Part shown: positions 25,571-34,570 of the stretch, piece by piece
Layout: the number at the start of each line of letters is the position of its first letter
Numbering within the stretch: position 1 is the stretch's first letter
Origin: Gilvimarinus gilvus
GTDB taxonomy: Bacteria > Pseudomonadota > Gammaproteobacteria > Pseudomonadales > Cellvibrionaceae
Direction: 5' to 3'
NCBI RefSeq assembly: GCF_030518155.1
Contig: NZ_JAULRU010000220.1
Span: 1-64,000 of the forward strand
DNA: 64,000 bases
The notes under the pieces: generated by a model
Seen by the model: only the letters and a program-made list of their open reading frames with translations
Databases searched by the model: none
Told to the model about the DNA's origin: nothing
Position numbers and translations under genes: made by a program

Positions 25571-25599
25571 CCGTTAATACAGCGCTTTATTCTGACAAT

Positions 25600-26733
25600 C
25601 TAAATCTTCATATCCCCAAAGAAATTTTTCATACCATCGAACCAGCTTTTTTGGCGCGGGGAGTTTTTCCCTTCTTTCATGGTATCGGCGAATTGCTGCA
25701 ACAATTCTTTTTGCTTAGAGGTGAGATTAACCGGCGTTTCGATCACAACGCGGCACATCAGGTCTCCAGCAGCGCCGCCTCGCACAGGGCTTACTCCCTT
25801 GCCGCGCAAACGAAACAGTTTGCCGGTTTGAGTTTCCGCCGGAACTTTGAGCTTAACCCGGCCGTCGAGTGTTGGCACTTCAATTTCACCGCCCAGTGAA
25901 GCATGCACAAAATCAATCGGCACTTCACAATACAGGTCGCGTCCATCGCGGGTAAAAATTTCATGCTCTTTAACGTTAATTTGAACATACAAATCGCCGG
26001 CGGGACCACCTTCCAAACCCGCTTCGCCTTCGCCAGAAAGACGTATGCGATCACCGGTATCCACGCCCGGTGGCACCTTGACCGATAAGGTCTTGGTTTC
26101 CTCTACCCTACCCTGGCCATGACAGCTGCCACAGGGGTCGGAAATGGTGGTGCCGCGGCCGTGACAGGTCGGGCAGGTTTGCTGCACCGAGAAAAAACCC
26201 TGCTGCATGCGCACCTGACCCACGCCACCGCAGGTGGCACAGCTAACCGGAGAGCTGCCGGGCTTAGCGCCAGAGCCTTCGCACGTGTCGCAGTGCGCTA
26301 ATCGCGGCACCTTAATTTGCACCTGAGAACCACGCACAGCGTCTTCCAGTGCTAAATCCAGGGTGTAGCGTAAATCGGATCCACGTGACGGACCACCGCG
26401 ACGACCACGGCCACCGCCTGCCCCGCCAAAAATATCGCCGAACACATCGCCAAATATATCGCTGAAGTTACCGAACCCACCGGCGCCGGCGCCCATGCCC
26501 GATTGACCATCAACTCCGGCATGGCCGAATTGATCGTAAGCGGCACGTTTTTGTTCGTCGGAAAGAACTTCATAAGCCTCGCTGGCCTCTTTGAATTTCT
26601 CTTCCGACTCGGCGTCGCCTGGGTTGCGATCCGGGTGGTGTTTCATTGCCACTCGTCGGTAAGCCTTTTTTAGCTCCTGCGCCGACGTGTCTTTAGACAC
26701 CCCAAGAACATCGTAATAGTCGCGTTTTGCCAT
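25600..26733 (-). CDS. dnaJ: Chaperone DnaJ
   Basis: 377 aa, full-length type I DnaJ. J domain with HPD at 33-35, a Gly/Phe-rich linker (about 75-115), four CxxCxGxG zinc motifs ([32 protein letters not shown]) and a C-terminal substrate-binding region. It delivers unfolded proteins to DnaK and stimulates its ATPase. Third gene of the minus-strand grpE-dnaK-dnaJ cluster, 153 bp after dnaK. An inverted repeat in that gap may set the dnaK/dnaJ ratio. Confidence 0.98.
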   Translation of the reverse strand: MAKRDYYDVLGVSKDTSAQELKKAYRRVAMKHHPDRNPGDAESEEKFKEASEAYEVLSDEQKRAAYDQFGHAGVDGQSGMGAGAGGFGNFSDIFGDVFGDIFGGAGGGRGRRGGPSRGSDLRYTLDLALEDAVRGSQVQIKVPRLAHCDTCEGSGAKPGSSPVSCATCGGVGQVRMQQGFFSVQQTCPTCHGRGTTISDPCGSCHGQGRVEETKTLSVKVPPGVDTGDRIRLSGEGEAGLEGGPAGDLYVQINVKEHEIFTRDGRDLYCEVPIDFVHASLGGEIEVPTLDGRVKLKVPAETQTGKLFRLRGKGVSPVRGGAAGDLMCRVVIETPVNLTSKQKELLQQFADTMKEGKNSPRQKSWFDGMKNFFGDMKI

Positions 26734-26803
26734 GTATTCGAGTTTCCAGCTTGATTGCTCGTAACTTCCCGCATATCCGGGAAAGCCACTGTCTTGTTAC
26801 ACA

Positions 26804-26840
26804 ACAAATGCGGGCGAAGGAATCTCCGGCCCGCATTTGT
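26804..26840 (-). promoter_or_regulatory. Intercistronic hairpin between dnaK and dnaJ
   Basis: Perfect 12-bp arms ACAAATGCGGGC (26804-26815) and GCCCGCATTTGT (26829-26840), 13-nt loop. On the minus strand it is followed by TTGTGT rather than a T-run. It could be a partial attenuator or a 3'-end stabiliser of dnaK mRNA. Confidence 0.6.
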
Positions 26841-26886
26841 AGTTTGAGCAGTGCGATCGACGACCGCACCCGGATCAGGACTTAAC

Positions 26887-28818
26887 TTACTTGTTGTCTT
26901 CGTCCTTCACTTCTTCAAACTCAGCGTCTACCACGCCGTCGTCGGCCTCTGCACCCGCTTCGGCGCCACCGGCCTGCTCAGCACCGGCGCCTTGCGCCTG
27001 TTGCTCAGCGTACATTTTTTGCGCCAATGAGCCAGAAGCTTCGGTAAGTTTCGTTGTCGCCGCTTCGATAGCCTCAACATCGTCACCTTTAACCGCTTCC
27101 TGAGCTTCAGTGATCGCCGCTTCAATCGCCGCTTTCTCTTCGTCAGTTGCCTTGTCGCCGGCTTCCTTCAGCGTTTTTTCAGTGGCGTGGATCAGGCCTT
27201 CGAGCGTGTTGCGTGAAGTCACCAACTGCTCGAACTTCTTGTCCGCTTCGGCATTGGCTTCGGCGTCTTGTACCATCTTATCGATTTCGTCGTCCGACAG
27301 ACCGGAAGACGCTTTAATCACGATGGATTGCTCTTTACCGGTGGCCTTGTCTTTAGCGCCAACATTCAAAATACCGTTAGCATCAATATCAAAGGTCACT
27401 TCGATTTGTGGCATACCGCGCGCCGCTGGCGGAATATCGGCCAGATCAAAACGACCCAGTGATTTATTCTGCGTCGCTTGCTTGCGCTCGCCCTGCACCA
27501 CGTGAATGGTCACAGCGGTTTGGTTATCTTCAGCGGTTGAGAACACCTGCGACTTTTTCGTCGGGATGGTAGTGTTTTTCTCAATCAGTGGCGTGGCAAC
27601 ACCGCCCATGGTTTCAATACCCAAAGTCAGCGGAGTCACATCCAGCAACAACACGTCTTTCACGTCACCGGCCAGTACCGCACCTTGAATAGCCGCGCCC
27701 ATGGCGACAGCTTCATCGGGGTTGACGTCTTTACGTGGATCTTTGCCAAAAAACTCTGATACGGCCTTTTGCACCATAGGCATGCGGGTTTGGCCACCCA
27801 CCAAAATAACATCGCTGATGTCGCTTACCGACACACCGGCGTCTTTAATCGCCATTTTCACAGGTTCCAACGAGCGAGTGACCAGCTCTTCAACCAGAGA
27901 CTCAAGCTTGGCGCGTGTCATCTTCACCACCAAGTGCTTAGGACCTGTGTTGTCTGCAGTGATGTAAGGCAAATTCACTTCTGTCTGCTGACTTGACGAC
28001 AGTTCAATTTTCGCTTTTTCCGCGGCTTCTTTCAGACGTTGCAGGGCCAGAGGATCGCTGTGCAGGTCAATGCCTTGCTCTTTCTTGAACTCTTCAGCCA
28101 AGTATTCGATCAGGCGCATATCGAAGTCTTCACCACCCAGGAAGGTGTCACCGTTGGTAGACAGCACTTCAAACTGGTGTTCGCCATCGACATCGGCGAT
28201 TTCGATAATGGAAATATCGAAGGTACCACCACCGAGGTCATAGACCGCGATCGTACGGTCGCCTTTTTTCTGGTCCATACCATAGGCCAGAGCAGCAGCG
28301 GTTGGCTCGTTAATAATACGCTTAACGTCCAGACCGGCAATTTTACCGGCATCCTTGGTCGCCTGACGCTGGGAGTCGTTGAAGTAAGCCGGAACGGTGA
28401 TCACCGCTTCGGTAACCGCTTCGCCTAAGTAGTCTTCAGCGGTTTTCTTCATTTTCTTGAGTACTTCGGCAGAAATTTGTGGTGGCGCTTTTTTGTCACC
28501 TTTAACTTCAACCCAAGCATCGCCGTTGTCAGCCTCGACAATTTTGTAAGGCACCATTTTGATGTCTTTCTGTACAACATCGTCTTTAAACTTGCGGCCG
28601 ATCAATCGCTTAACCGCATACATGGTGTTGTCGGGGTTAGTAACCGCCTGACGCTTAGCACTCTGGCCAACCAGAATTTCATCGTCGTTGGTAAACGCCA
28701 CAATAGATGGCGTGGTGCGATCGCCTTCCGAGTTCTCAATAACTTTGGCTTTTTCGCCTTCGAGCACCGCAACACACGAGTTGGTGGTACCCAGGTCAAT
28801 GCCGATAATTTTACCCAT
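26887..28818 (-). CDS. dnaK: Chaperone DnaK (Hsp70)
   Basis: 643 aa, full length. The start [18 protein letters not shown] carries the phosphate-1 loop; DLGGGTFD and the VGGQTRMP adenosine motif follow. The substrate-binding domain begins near residue 390 after the linker VLLLDVTPL, and the C-terminal lid ends in the acidic [11 protein letters not shown] tail. It binds exposed hydrophobic segments in an ATP-dependent cycle with DnaJ and GrpE. The 193-bp gap to grpE holds no recognisable element. Confidence 0.98.
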   Translation of the reverse strand: MGKIIGIDLGTTNSCVAVLEGEKAKVIENSEGDRTTPSIVAFTNDDEILVGQSAKRQAVTNPDNTMYAVKRLIGRKFKDDVVQKDIKMVPYKIVEADNGDAWVEVKGDKKAPPQISAEVLKKMKKTAEDYLGEAVTEAVITVPAYFNDSQRQATKDAGKIAGLDVKRIINEPTAAALAYGMDQKKGDRTIAVYDLGGGTFDISIIEIADVDGEHQFEVLSTNGDTFLGGEDFDMRLIEYLAEEFKKEQGIDLHSDPLALQRLKEAAEKAKIELSSSQQTEVNLPYITADNTGPKHLVVKMTRAKLESLVEELVTRSLEPVKMAIKDAGVSVSDISDVILVGGQTRMPMVQKAVSEFFGKDPRKDVNPDEAVAMGAAIQGAVLAGDVKDVLLLDVTPLTLGIETMGGVATPLIEKNTTIPTKKSQVFSTAEDNQTAVTIHVVQGERKQATQNKSLGRFDLADIPPAARGMPQIEVTFDIDANGILNVGAKDKATGKEQSIVIKASSGLSDDEIDKMVQDAEANAEADKKFEQLVTSRNTLEGLIHATEKTLKEAGDKATDEEKAAIEAAITEAQEAVKGDDVEAIEAATTKLTEASGSLAQKMYAEQQAQGAGAEQAGGAEAGAEADDGVVDAEFEEVKDEDNK

Positions 28819-29011
28819 AATTCAGTCTCCTGAAGTTGCTCAGTTCGTTGGTCACGCATCGCTCGGTAAGAGCAACGACTTGGTCGTCGACCAGACGCTT
28901 TGTTTCAGTTGGTTGCCGCAACGCGGCGAATTCAGTCGTTAATGCCTATATGGGCGCGCATCAGCGCATTTCAAGACCCAGCAGGCAAAAATCCATACAT
29001 TTTGTGGTGTT

Positions 29012-29575
29012 TTAGCCCTTTGACACCACGACCATGGCTGGTCGTACCAATCGGCCGTGTAACGTGTAGCCTTTTTGGAATACATCGAGCACCGTATTGG
29101 GCTCAGAGTCAGGGCTCTCAATCATTGACATTGCCTGGTGTAGTTGCGGGTCAAATGGCTCCCCCACCGGATTCACCGGTTCGACCTGGTGTTTGGTTAA
29201 GGTGTCGGTAAAAGACTTAAGCGTTAGCTCAATACCCTCGACCACAGCCTTGAAGCTTTCATCTTCCACATCAATGCTGGCCAATGCGCGCTCCAGATTA
29301 TCCACGACCGGCAAGAGATCAGCGACAAGCTTCTCTTGGCCGAACTTATGGGCCTTCTCGACATCAGCCTCGGCGCGGCGCCGGGCATTTTGCGTTTCCG
29401 CATGGGCCCGAAGGGTTTGCTCTTTGGCGTTGGCCAGGGCTGCGGTAAGATCCTGCAGTTGCGACTGTAAACTAGAGATATCAACCTCTACCGCCTCTTC
29501 AGGCTGTTCAGTCTCGGCCTGTTCGGCTTCTACTGCTTCTTGATCGACCTGATCTTTGTGCTCTTGATCTGTCAC
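29012..29575 (-). CDS. grpE: Nucleotide exchange factor GrpE
   Basis: 187 aa from the GTG at 29575 (GAGG 9 nt upstream). An ATG at 29590 would add five residues but has no ribosome site. An acidic, Glu-rich arm (residues 1-35) is followed by a long coiled coil ([18 protein letters not shown]) and the beta-wing domain with the conserved NPVGEPFDP and [15 protein letters not shown] end. It releases ADP from DnaK. First gene of the operon and directly behind a sigma-32-type promoter. Confidence 0.96.
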   Translation of the reverse strand: MTDQEHKDQVDQEAVEAEQAETEQPEEAVEVDISSLQSQLQDLTAALANAKEQTLRAHAETQNARRRAEADVEKAHKFGQEKLVADLLPVVDNLERALASIDVEDESFKAVVEGIELTLKSFTDTLTKHQVEPVNPVGEPFDPQLHQAMSMIESPDSEPNTVLDVFQKGYTLHGRLVRPAMVVVSKG

Positions 29576-29613
29576 CTTGTTGTGCCTCATTCAGGTTTAT
29601 TCAATTAAGCGGA

Positions 29614-29644
29614 ATGTGGGGCCCTATTAACCATTTTCAAGGGG
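29614..29644 (-). promoter_or_regulatory. Sigma-32 (heat-shock) promoter of the grpE operon
   Basis: On the minus strand: -35 CCCCTTGAAA (29644-29635), 13-bp spacer, -10 CCCCACAT (29621-29614). This matches the RpoH consensus CTTGAAA / CCCCATNT in order and spacing. Transcription would start near 29607, 32 bases before the chosen grpE start. Confidence 0.85.
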
Positions 29645-29678
29645 TGTATTGCATTTCGTCGCAGAATCGCCAAGAATA

Positions 29679-29694
29679 CTGTATATATAAACAG
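29679..29694 (+). promoter_or_regulatory. LexA (SOS) box upstream of recN
   Basis: CTGTATATATAAACAG fits CTGT-N8-ACAG and, with the preceding TA, almost reproduces the E. coli consensus. It lies 27 bases before the recN start, so recN is expected to be DNA-damage induced. Confidence 0.92.
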
Positions 29695-29720
29695 ATATAA
29701 GCCCGAAATGGAGCGCATTT

Positions 29721-31394
29721 ATGCTGACCCACTTAAGCGTGCAGAATTTTACGTTGGTTGAGAGTCTCGATCTCGACTTTAAAGCGGGTATGACGGTTAT
29801 TACCGGTGAAACCGGCGCTGGCAAGTCCGTATTGCTGGAGGCACTGGGGCAAGCACTGGGCGACCGGGCTGACGCCACCCGGGTGCGTCGCGGCACCCGC
29901 AAAGCCGATATCAGCGCCACTTTCGATTTGACACGCATCGAACGAGCCCGCCACTGGCTGGTGGAGCAAGACCTGGAGCAAGTTGAGTTGCCCAGCGAAT
30001 GTCTGTTGCGCCGCACCGTTACCGCCGAGGGGCGCTCCAAAGCATACATCAACGGCCATCCCGCCACACTGACCCAATTGAAAACCTTGGGCAACATGCT
30101 TATGGACATTCACAGCCAGCACGAACACCAGTCTTTGCTGGTAAAAGACAATCACCGCCGCCTGATCGACGAATACGCCGGCCACCTGCCTTTGGCTGAC
30201 GCGGTGAAACAAGCCTTTAAACACTGGCAAGCGCAAGCCCGACACCTGGAGTCGCTGCGGGTTAATACCGAGGAACTCAGTGCCCGCCACCAATTGATTG
30301 CCTACCAGGTCGAAGAGCTCGATCAGCTCGATTTAAAAGACGGCGAGCTACAGGAGCTCGAAACCGAACGACACATGCTTGCCAATGCAGAAAATTTGCT
30401 GCAAACAGCGGGTCAGCTCAGCGACTGTCTGGGCAACGATGAAATGGGGATTCAAGTCGGCCTGGGCCGTGCCTTGCAATTGTTGACCATGCTGAAAGAG
30501 AAACCCGATACTCTGCAAGAGGTCGAGCAAATGCTGCAAGAAGCGCAAATTCAGGTCAGTGAGGCGCTCAATAGCGTTGAACTGTTTTCCGATGACTTTG
30601 CCATGGACCCGGCGCGCATCGCCGCAATTGATGACCGACTGACCACAATTTACGATATAGCCCGCAAACACCGTGTGCAGCCCGAGGCGCTGCGGGAGTT
30701 ACACGCCAACCTCAGCACAGAGGTCGACCAATTAGACGTGAGCGATGAGAAGCTGCGAGCTCTGGAAGCCGATGTCCGCAAGCTCGAAGACGATTACCGT
30801 AAACTCGCCGCAAAGTTAACCAGCTCTCGCCGCAAAGCGGGCAAACGCCTGGGTGAACAAGTCAATCAGCACCTCAAGCAGTTGGCAATGGAACATGCAA
30901 AGCTAACAATTGACTTCTTTGATCGCAGCGATAAGCCCGGACCACACGGCACCGAAGACGTTGAGTTGTTAATCAGTACCAACCCTGGCCAACCTGCTGG
31001 CAGCTTAGCCAAAGTAGCCTCTGGCGGTGAACTGTCACGTATTAGTCTCGCGATTCAGGTGGTGGCGGCGGAAAACAGCACCCTGGCCAGCTTGGTGTTC
31101 GATGAAGTAGACGTTGGCATAGGTGGCGCTACCGCCGATACCGTAGGTCAACTGCTGCGCGCGCTAGCCGAGCGCGGCCAAATCTTTTGTGTGACTCACT
31201 TAGCTCAGGTTGCGAGTAAAGGGCACCACCACCTGCAGGTGACGAAAATCAGTTCAGCCAAATCAGCCGCCACAACGTTAGTGGAACTGGCAGGCGATGA
31301 AAAAGTTGACGAGTTGGCCCGCATGCTTGGCGGCGCAAGGCTTACAGACGCCTCGCGTGCTCACGCCGAACAAATGTTAACGGGTTCGGAGTAA
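29721..31394 (+). CDS. recN: DNA repair protein RecN
   Basis: 557 aa, SMC-like. N-terminal Walker A GETGAGKSV (about residues 29-37), long coiled-coil arms in the middle (many Glu/Leu/Gln heptads, roughly 155-360), then the signature VASGGELSRISLA and Walker B LVFDEVDVGIGG, followed by FCVTHLAQVA. RecN holds broken DNA ends together during recombinational repair. GGAG lies 7 nt before ATG. Divergent from the grpE operon, with a LexA box in its promoter. Confidence 0.97.
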   Translation: MLTHLSVQNFTLVESLDLDFKAGMTVITGETGAGKSVLLEALGQALGDRADATRVRRGTRKADISATFDLTRIERARHWLVEQDLEQVELPSECLLRRTVTAEGRSKAYINGHPATLTQLKTLGNMLMDIHSQHEHQSLLVKDNHRRLIDEYAGHLPLADAVKQAFKHWQAQARHLESLRVNTEELSARHQLIAYQVEELDQLDLKDGELQELETERHMLANAENLLQTAGQLSDCLGNDEMGIQVGLGRALQLLTMLKEKPDTLQEVEQMLQEAQIQVSEALNSVELFSDDFAMDPARIAAIDDRLTTIYDIARKHRVQPEALRELHANLSTEVDQLDVSDEKLRALEADVRKLEDDYRKLAAKLTSSRRKAGKRLGEQVNQHLKQLAMEHAKLTIDFFDRSDKPGPHGTEDVELLISTNPGQPAGSLAKVASGGELSRISLAIQVVAAENSTLASLVFDEVDVGIGGATADTVGQLLRALAERGQIFCVTHLAQVASKGHHHLQVTKISSAKSAATTLVELAGDEKVDELARMLGGARLTDASRAHAEQMLTGSE

Positions 31395-31453
31395 GCTGCA
31401 GGCAAGGAGTAGACGGAGCTTGAGGTGGCCCCGGAGGCTAGTAAGCCCCTGAA

Positions 31454-31864
31454 TTAGGCCTTTTTCGGCTTAACATAAAGCACCAGAGAATGGTCCTCTA
31501 GCTCAAAGCCATGATCTTCGGCGATTTTTTGCTGAAGTTTTTCAATTTCCTCGTTGTGGAACTCGATCACGCGCCCCGTGTCCAAGCAAACCATGTGATC
31601 GTGATGTTCACCACTAGAGATTTCGAACACTGAGTGGCCACCATCAAAATTATGGCGAATCACCAACCCTGCGCTCTCAAACTGTGTCAGTACCCGGTAA
31701 ACCGTTGCCAAACCGACATCGTCACCGGCCTCCATCAGTGCTTTGTAGACGTCTTCAGCACTCATGTGATGCTCATCGGAAGATTCCAGCATCTGCAGAA
31801 TCTTTACCCGAGGCAAGGTTACCTTCAGGCCCGCTTTACGTAGTTCTTGGTTTTCGTCGGCCAT
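31454..31864 (-). CDS. fur: Ferric uptake regulator Fur
   Basis: 136 aa from the ATG at 31864 (a TTG reading from 31894 would add ten residues). N-terminal winged helix begins ELRKAGLKVTLPRVKIL; the metal-binding region includes EHHDHMVC with the HHDH ligands. Unlike E. coli Fur there is only a single cysteine in that area, as in Pseudomonas Fur. It represses iron-uptake genes when loaded with Fe(II). Divergent from bamE across 79 bp, a conserved gammaproteobacterial arrangement. Confidence 0.96.
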   Translation of the reverse strand: MADENQELRKAGLKVTLPRVKILQMLESSDEHHMSAEDVYKALMEAGDDVGLATVYRVLTQFESAGLVIRHNFDGGHSVFEISSGEHHDHMVCLDTGRVIEFHNEEIEKLQQKIAEDHGFELEDHSLVLYVKPKKA

Positions 31865-31943
31865 TTTTTTGTCCAAACCCTTCTCAGTGTTCAAGTTGTT
31901 CAGGTATTATCGCCCATTCATTTTATCAAGTGGAACCCCTGTA

Positions 31944-32336
31944 ATGAAAATAGTCAAATTGCCCCTCGTCATTCTATGTAGCCTGTTTCTGCTTGCGGGG
32001 TGTCAATATTTTCAATTCCCTGGTGTCCACAAAATTAATATCCAGCAGGGACACATCATCACAACCGAGATGATCGAACAGCTGGAGCCTGGCATGAACA
32101 AGCGCCAGGTGCGCTTTATACTGGGCACGCCCCTGATTTCCGATGTTTTCAGCGATGACCGCTGGGACTACTACTATAGCCTAAAAATGGGTAATGGACG
32201 CTTCTACAAGCGCACGCTGACCATTTACTTTGACGGTGATACTTTTACCCATTTCGACGGCGAAAACCTTCCGGAAAAAGCAACTGAAGAAGGCGAAGGC
32301 GACGAGCCCGATACGCCAGTGCCATCCAACGATTAG
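31944..32336 (+). CDS. bamE: Outer-membrane assembly lipoprotein BamE (SmpA/OmlA)
   Basis: 130 aa from the ATG at 31944. Lipobox LLAGC, then the SmpA/OmlA fold: INIQQGHIITTEMIEQLEPG, MNKRQVRFILGTPL (the conserved GTPL helix end) and DRWDYYYSL. The C-terminus is an acidic, probably disordered tail (about residues 110-130). BamE is the small lipoprotein of the BAM complex that inserts outer-membrane barrels. Divergent from fur. Confidence 0.95.
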   Translation: MKIVKLPLVILCSLFLLAGCQYFQFPGVHKINIQQGHIITTEMIEQLEPGMNKRQVRFILGTPLISDVFSDDRWDYYYSLKMGNGRFYKRTLTIYFDGDTFTHFDGENLPEKATEEGEGDEPDTPVPSND

Positions 32337-32404
32337 GCAAACGGGTAAAAAACTCCTTATGTCATCAGGCTTGCTCGCTGAATCGCAATCTATACGCTGT
32401 TGTA

Positions 32405-32492
32405 AAGGTGTCTACCCACCGAAAAGCGGCAGTGACGAACTTGGGCCAGCCCTAAAGTCCCGCAGGACGAGGCTTGTAGCGTACATCTGCTA
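32405..32492. repeat. Degenerate relative of the MITE core
   Basis: In the gap between bamE and the GGDEF gene. GTGTCTACCCACCGAAAAGC and the following ~70 bases align to 46846-46932 inside the MITE at about 70% identity by eye (shared GGGCCAGCC, GAGGCTTG/GTGGCCTG, and ACATCTGCT at the end). Terminal inverted repeats are missing here, so it may be an eroded copy or an independent sequence family. Confidence 0.5.
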
Positions 32493-32502
32493 ACCTCTCT
32501 GG

Positions 32503-34134
32503 CTATTTTCCCGCGGCCACACGGTTGCGGCCGCTGCTTTTCGCTTGATACAGGGCTTTGTCAGCGGCCTCAAGTACATCTCCACTTTGACTTATGGCCG
32601 TTGCGATACCTGCGCTTAACGTCACATTAAAGCTCTTGTTGTCGACACTGAAGCCCAGCGCCGCAAAACTTTCTCTTATACCCTCAAGTAAGGTCACGGC
32701 CGAATCCTGATCACACTCGGGCAATACCGCGACAAACTCTTCCCCGCCATACCGACCGATACTGTCTGTTTTACGCAACCGTTGGCGCAACAACTGCGAC
32801 AATGCGCGAATCACCTTGTCGCCTACCGGATGGCCATAAGTGTCGTTAACCTTTTTAAAATGATCCAGGTCTATCATAGCGACGCTCACTGGCTTGTTTT
32901 GTCTTGCCGCGCGCTGCAACTCAATATTGACCTGTTCCTTGATGCGACTGTGTTTTAGCAGGCCGGTGAGACTATCCCGATCAATGGCATCGCTGAGCTG
33001 CCGGGCACGTGCAGCTCGCACACTTACTGCGCTTACTAAGCGCAAATCAGAAATCGGCTTAGTAAGAAAGTCTTCGCCGCCATGGCGTATTGCGAACGCC
33101 TGCGCCTGTTCGTCTTGCTCTGAAGACAAATACGCGATGGCAACTCGCAGCCATGCAGGGTTAAGACGGATGAGCTGCGCCAGTTCGTATCCACGACAGG
33201 TGGGTAAATTCAAGTCGAGCAGCACCACCTCAGGATGAAAGCTGTCCATTGCCGTCAGCACCTGACGCGGATCGTTCACCACCTCAACCATCATACCGGC
33301 GGCTTCTAACACCAACTTATAATGGCGCGCCAATAACTCATCATCATCCACAATTAACACACGATAAGAAGCCGATTGCGACAAGTTTAGGTGTGATTCC
33401 AGACAATCGATCACTTCGGCAATATCTAAAGGCTTAACAAAATAACCGATAGCGCCGGCTCTGACCGCCGACAAGTAAGTTTCGAAGTCATCGTGGCTGG
33501 AAATAAAAATAACCGACAAAGGGTCGTCGACAGCACCCTGCAAGCGCGCAATACTCTGCGGCCCCAACTCTTGCTCTCCCTCAAAAACGACGTCAACGAT
33601 TAAAAAATCCGGCCGTCGGGATAAGATGGCACTCTCTGCATCTTTGAGCTGGTCGAAATGGTGAACGTCATAGCCAAAACTGATCAAGGCCGCTTCAACT
33701 TCTCGCGCCAGATGGTGATCATCTTCTACCACATACACGGTGTTGCGACGTTTATCTGGCCCATGGGCCGAATGGCCTTCAGGGCGACCGTGGGTATCTG
33801 TTGGCTCAGCAATTCCGGATTCTAAATTGGCAAGATTACTGATAATTTGTGATCGGGTTATGGCATCAGGAGCACCCACGTTAAGCCACTCCTGAATCGC
33901 CAACTCGAGTTCGCGGGCACGTTGGCTCAAATTCGGGAATCCAAAGCTGCCGGCAGAGCCTGCCAATTTGTGTAAGCGGCGATGCAACTCCTGCAACAGC
34001 TTGGCGTCGTCGATTTCAGATAGCTTCGACGCGTCGCCCGCTATTTTGGCTAATTCTACCGGCAGGTGAGCGCCATACTCCGCTCGAAGTTTCGCCAGCT
34101 TCTCCAAAACACTTTTTTTACTGTCTCGACTCAC
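32503..34134 (-). CDS. Hpt-REC-REC-GGDEF response regulator (diguanylate cyclase)
   Basis: 543 aa from the GTG at 34134 (AGGGG just upstream; a reading from 34179 overlaps the previous gene). Order: an Hpt-like helical domain with LHKLAGSAGSFGF (His near residue 53), a first receiver (about 130-245), a second receiver with LLDLNLP (Asp near 308) and a GGDEF domain. The active motif is GGEEF (near 463), and RKTD five residues before it is a canonical inhibitory I-site, so c-di-GMP synthesis with feedback control is expected. It follows a receiver gene by 14 bp and a hybrid kinase, forming one phosphorelay. Confidence 0.92.
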   Translation of the reverse strand: MSRDSKKSVLEKLAKLRAEYGAHLPVELAKIAGDASKLSEIDDAKLLQELHRRLHKLAGSAGSFGFPNLSQRARELELAIQEWLNVGAPDAITRSQIISNLANLESGIAEPTDTHGRPEGHSAHGPDKRRNTVYVVEDDHHLAREVEAALISFGYDVHHFDQLKDAESAILSRRPDFLIVDVVFEGEQELGPQSIARLQGAVDDPLSVIFISSHDDFETYLSAVRAGAIGYFVKPLDIAEVIDCLESHLNLSQSASYRVLIVDDDELLARHYKLVLEAAGMMVEVVNDPRQVLTAMDSFHPEVVLLDLNLPTCRGYELAQLIRLNPAWLRVAIAYLSSEQDEQAQAFAIRHGGEDFLTKPISDLRLVSAVSVRAARARQLSDAIDRDSLTGLLKHSRIKEQVNIELQRAARQNKPVSVAMIDLDHFKKVNDTYGHPVGDKVIRALSQLLRQRLRKTDSIGRYGGEEFVAVLPECDQDSAVTLLEGIRESFAALGFSVDNKSFNVTLSAGIATAISQSGDVLEAADKALYQAKSSGRNRVAAGK

Positions 34135-34148
34135 CCGACCCCTCGAAT

Positions 34149-34544
34149 TTAAATTGTATTGGGTTTGGCACTTAGCCAAATTTTGTTGATCTGCTCGGCC
34201 AGCGTAAGCGGGTCAAACGGTTTGGCAATGACATCTACCGCGCCTAAAGCCAAGTATTCGGCTACCTCTGAAGGCTGTACCTTCGCTGTCATAAAAACAG
34301 CGGGTACGCCAGCCATAGATTTTAATTCTCGCAATTGGCGCAGAGTTTCCGGTCCGTCCATTTCCGGCATCATCACATCCAGCAAAATCAGGTCTGGCAC
34401 CTCACTCTTGGCAGCCGCCAGAGCCTCACGACCCGACGAGCAACTCACTAAAGTATAACCACCTACGGTTTCCAGGGCGAGCTCGGCAATAGCGCGGATA
34501 TCCGGCTCATCTTCGACGTACAAAATCGTTTGCAACTGTGCCAT
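34149..34544 (-). CDS. Single-domain response regulator (CheY-like)
   Basis: 131 aa, one receiver domain. Acidic pocket EDE (11-13), phosphoacceptor Asp in LILLDVMMPEMDG (near residue 56), Thr in VFMTAKV and Lys in AKPFDP. No output domain, so it likely shuttles phosphate in the relay between the hybrid kinase upstream (26-bp gap) and the GGDEF protein downstream. Confidence 0.92.
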   Translation of the reverse strand: MAQLQTILYVEDEPDIRAIAELALETVGGYTLVSCSSGREALAAAKSEVPDLILLDVMMPEMDGPETLRQLRELKSMAGVPAVFMTAKVQPSEVAEYLALGAVDVIAKPFDPLTLAEQINKIWLSAKPNTI

Positions 34545-34570
34545 GTTTTCTTACCTGTCCATTTCATACT

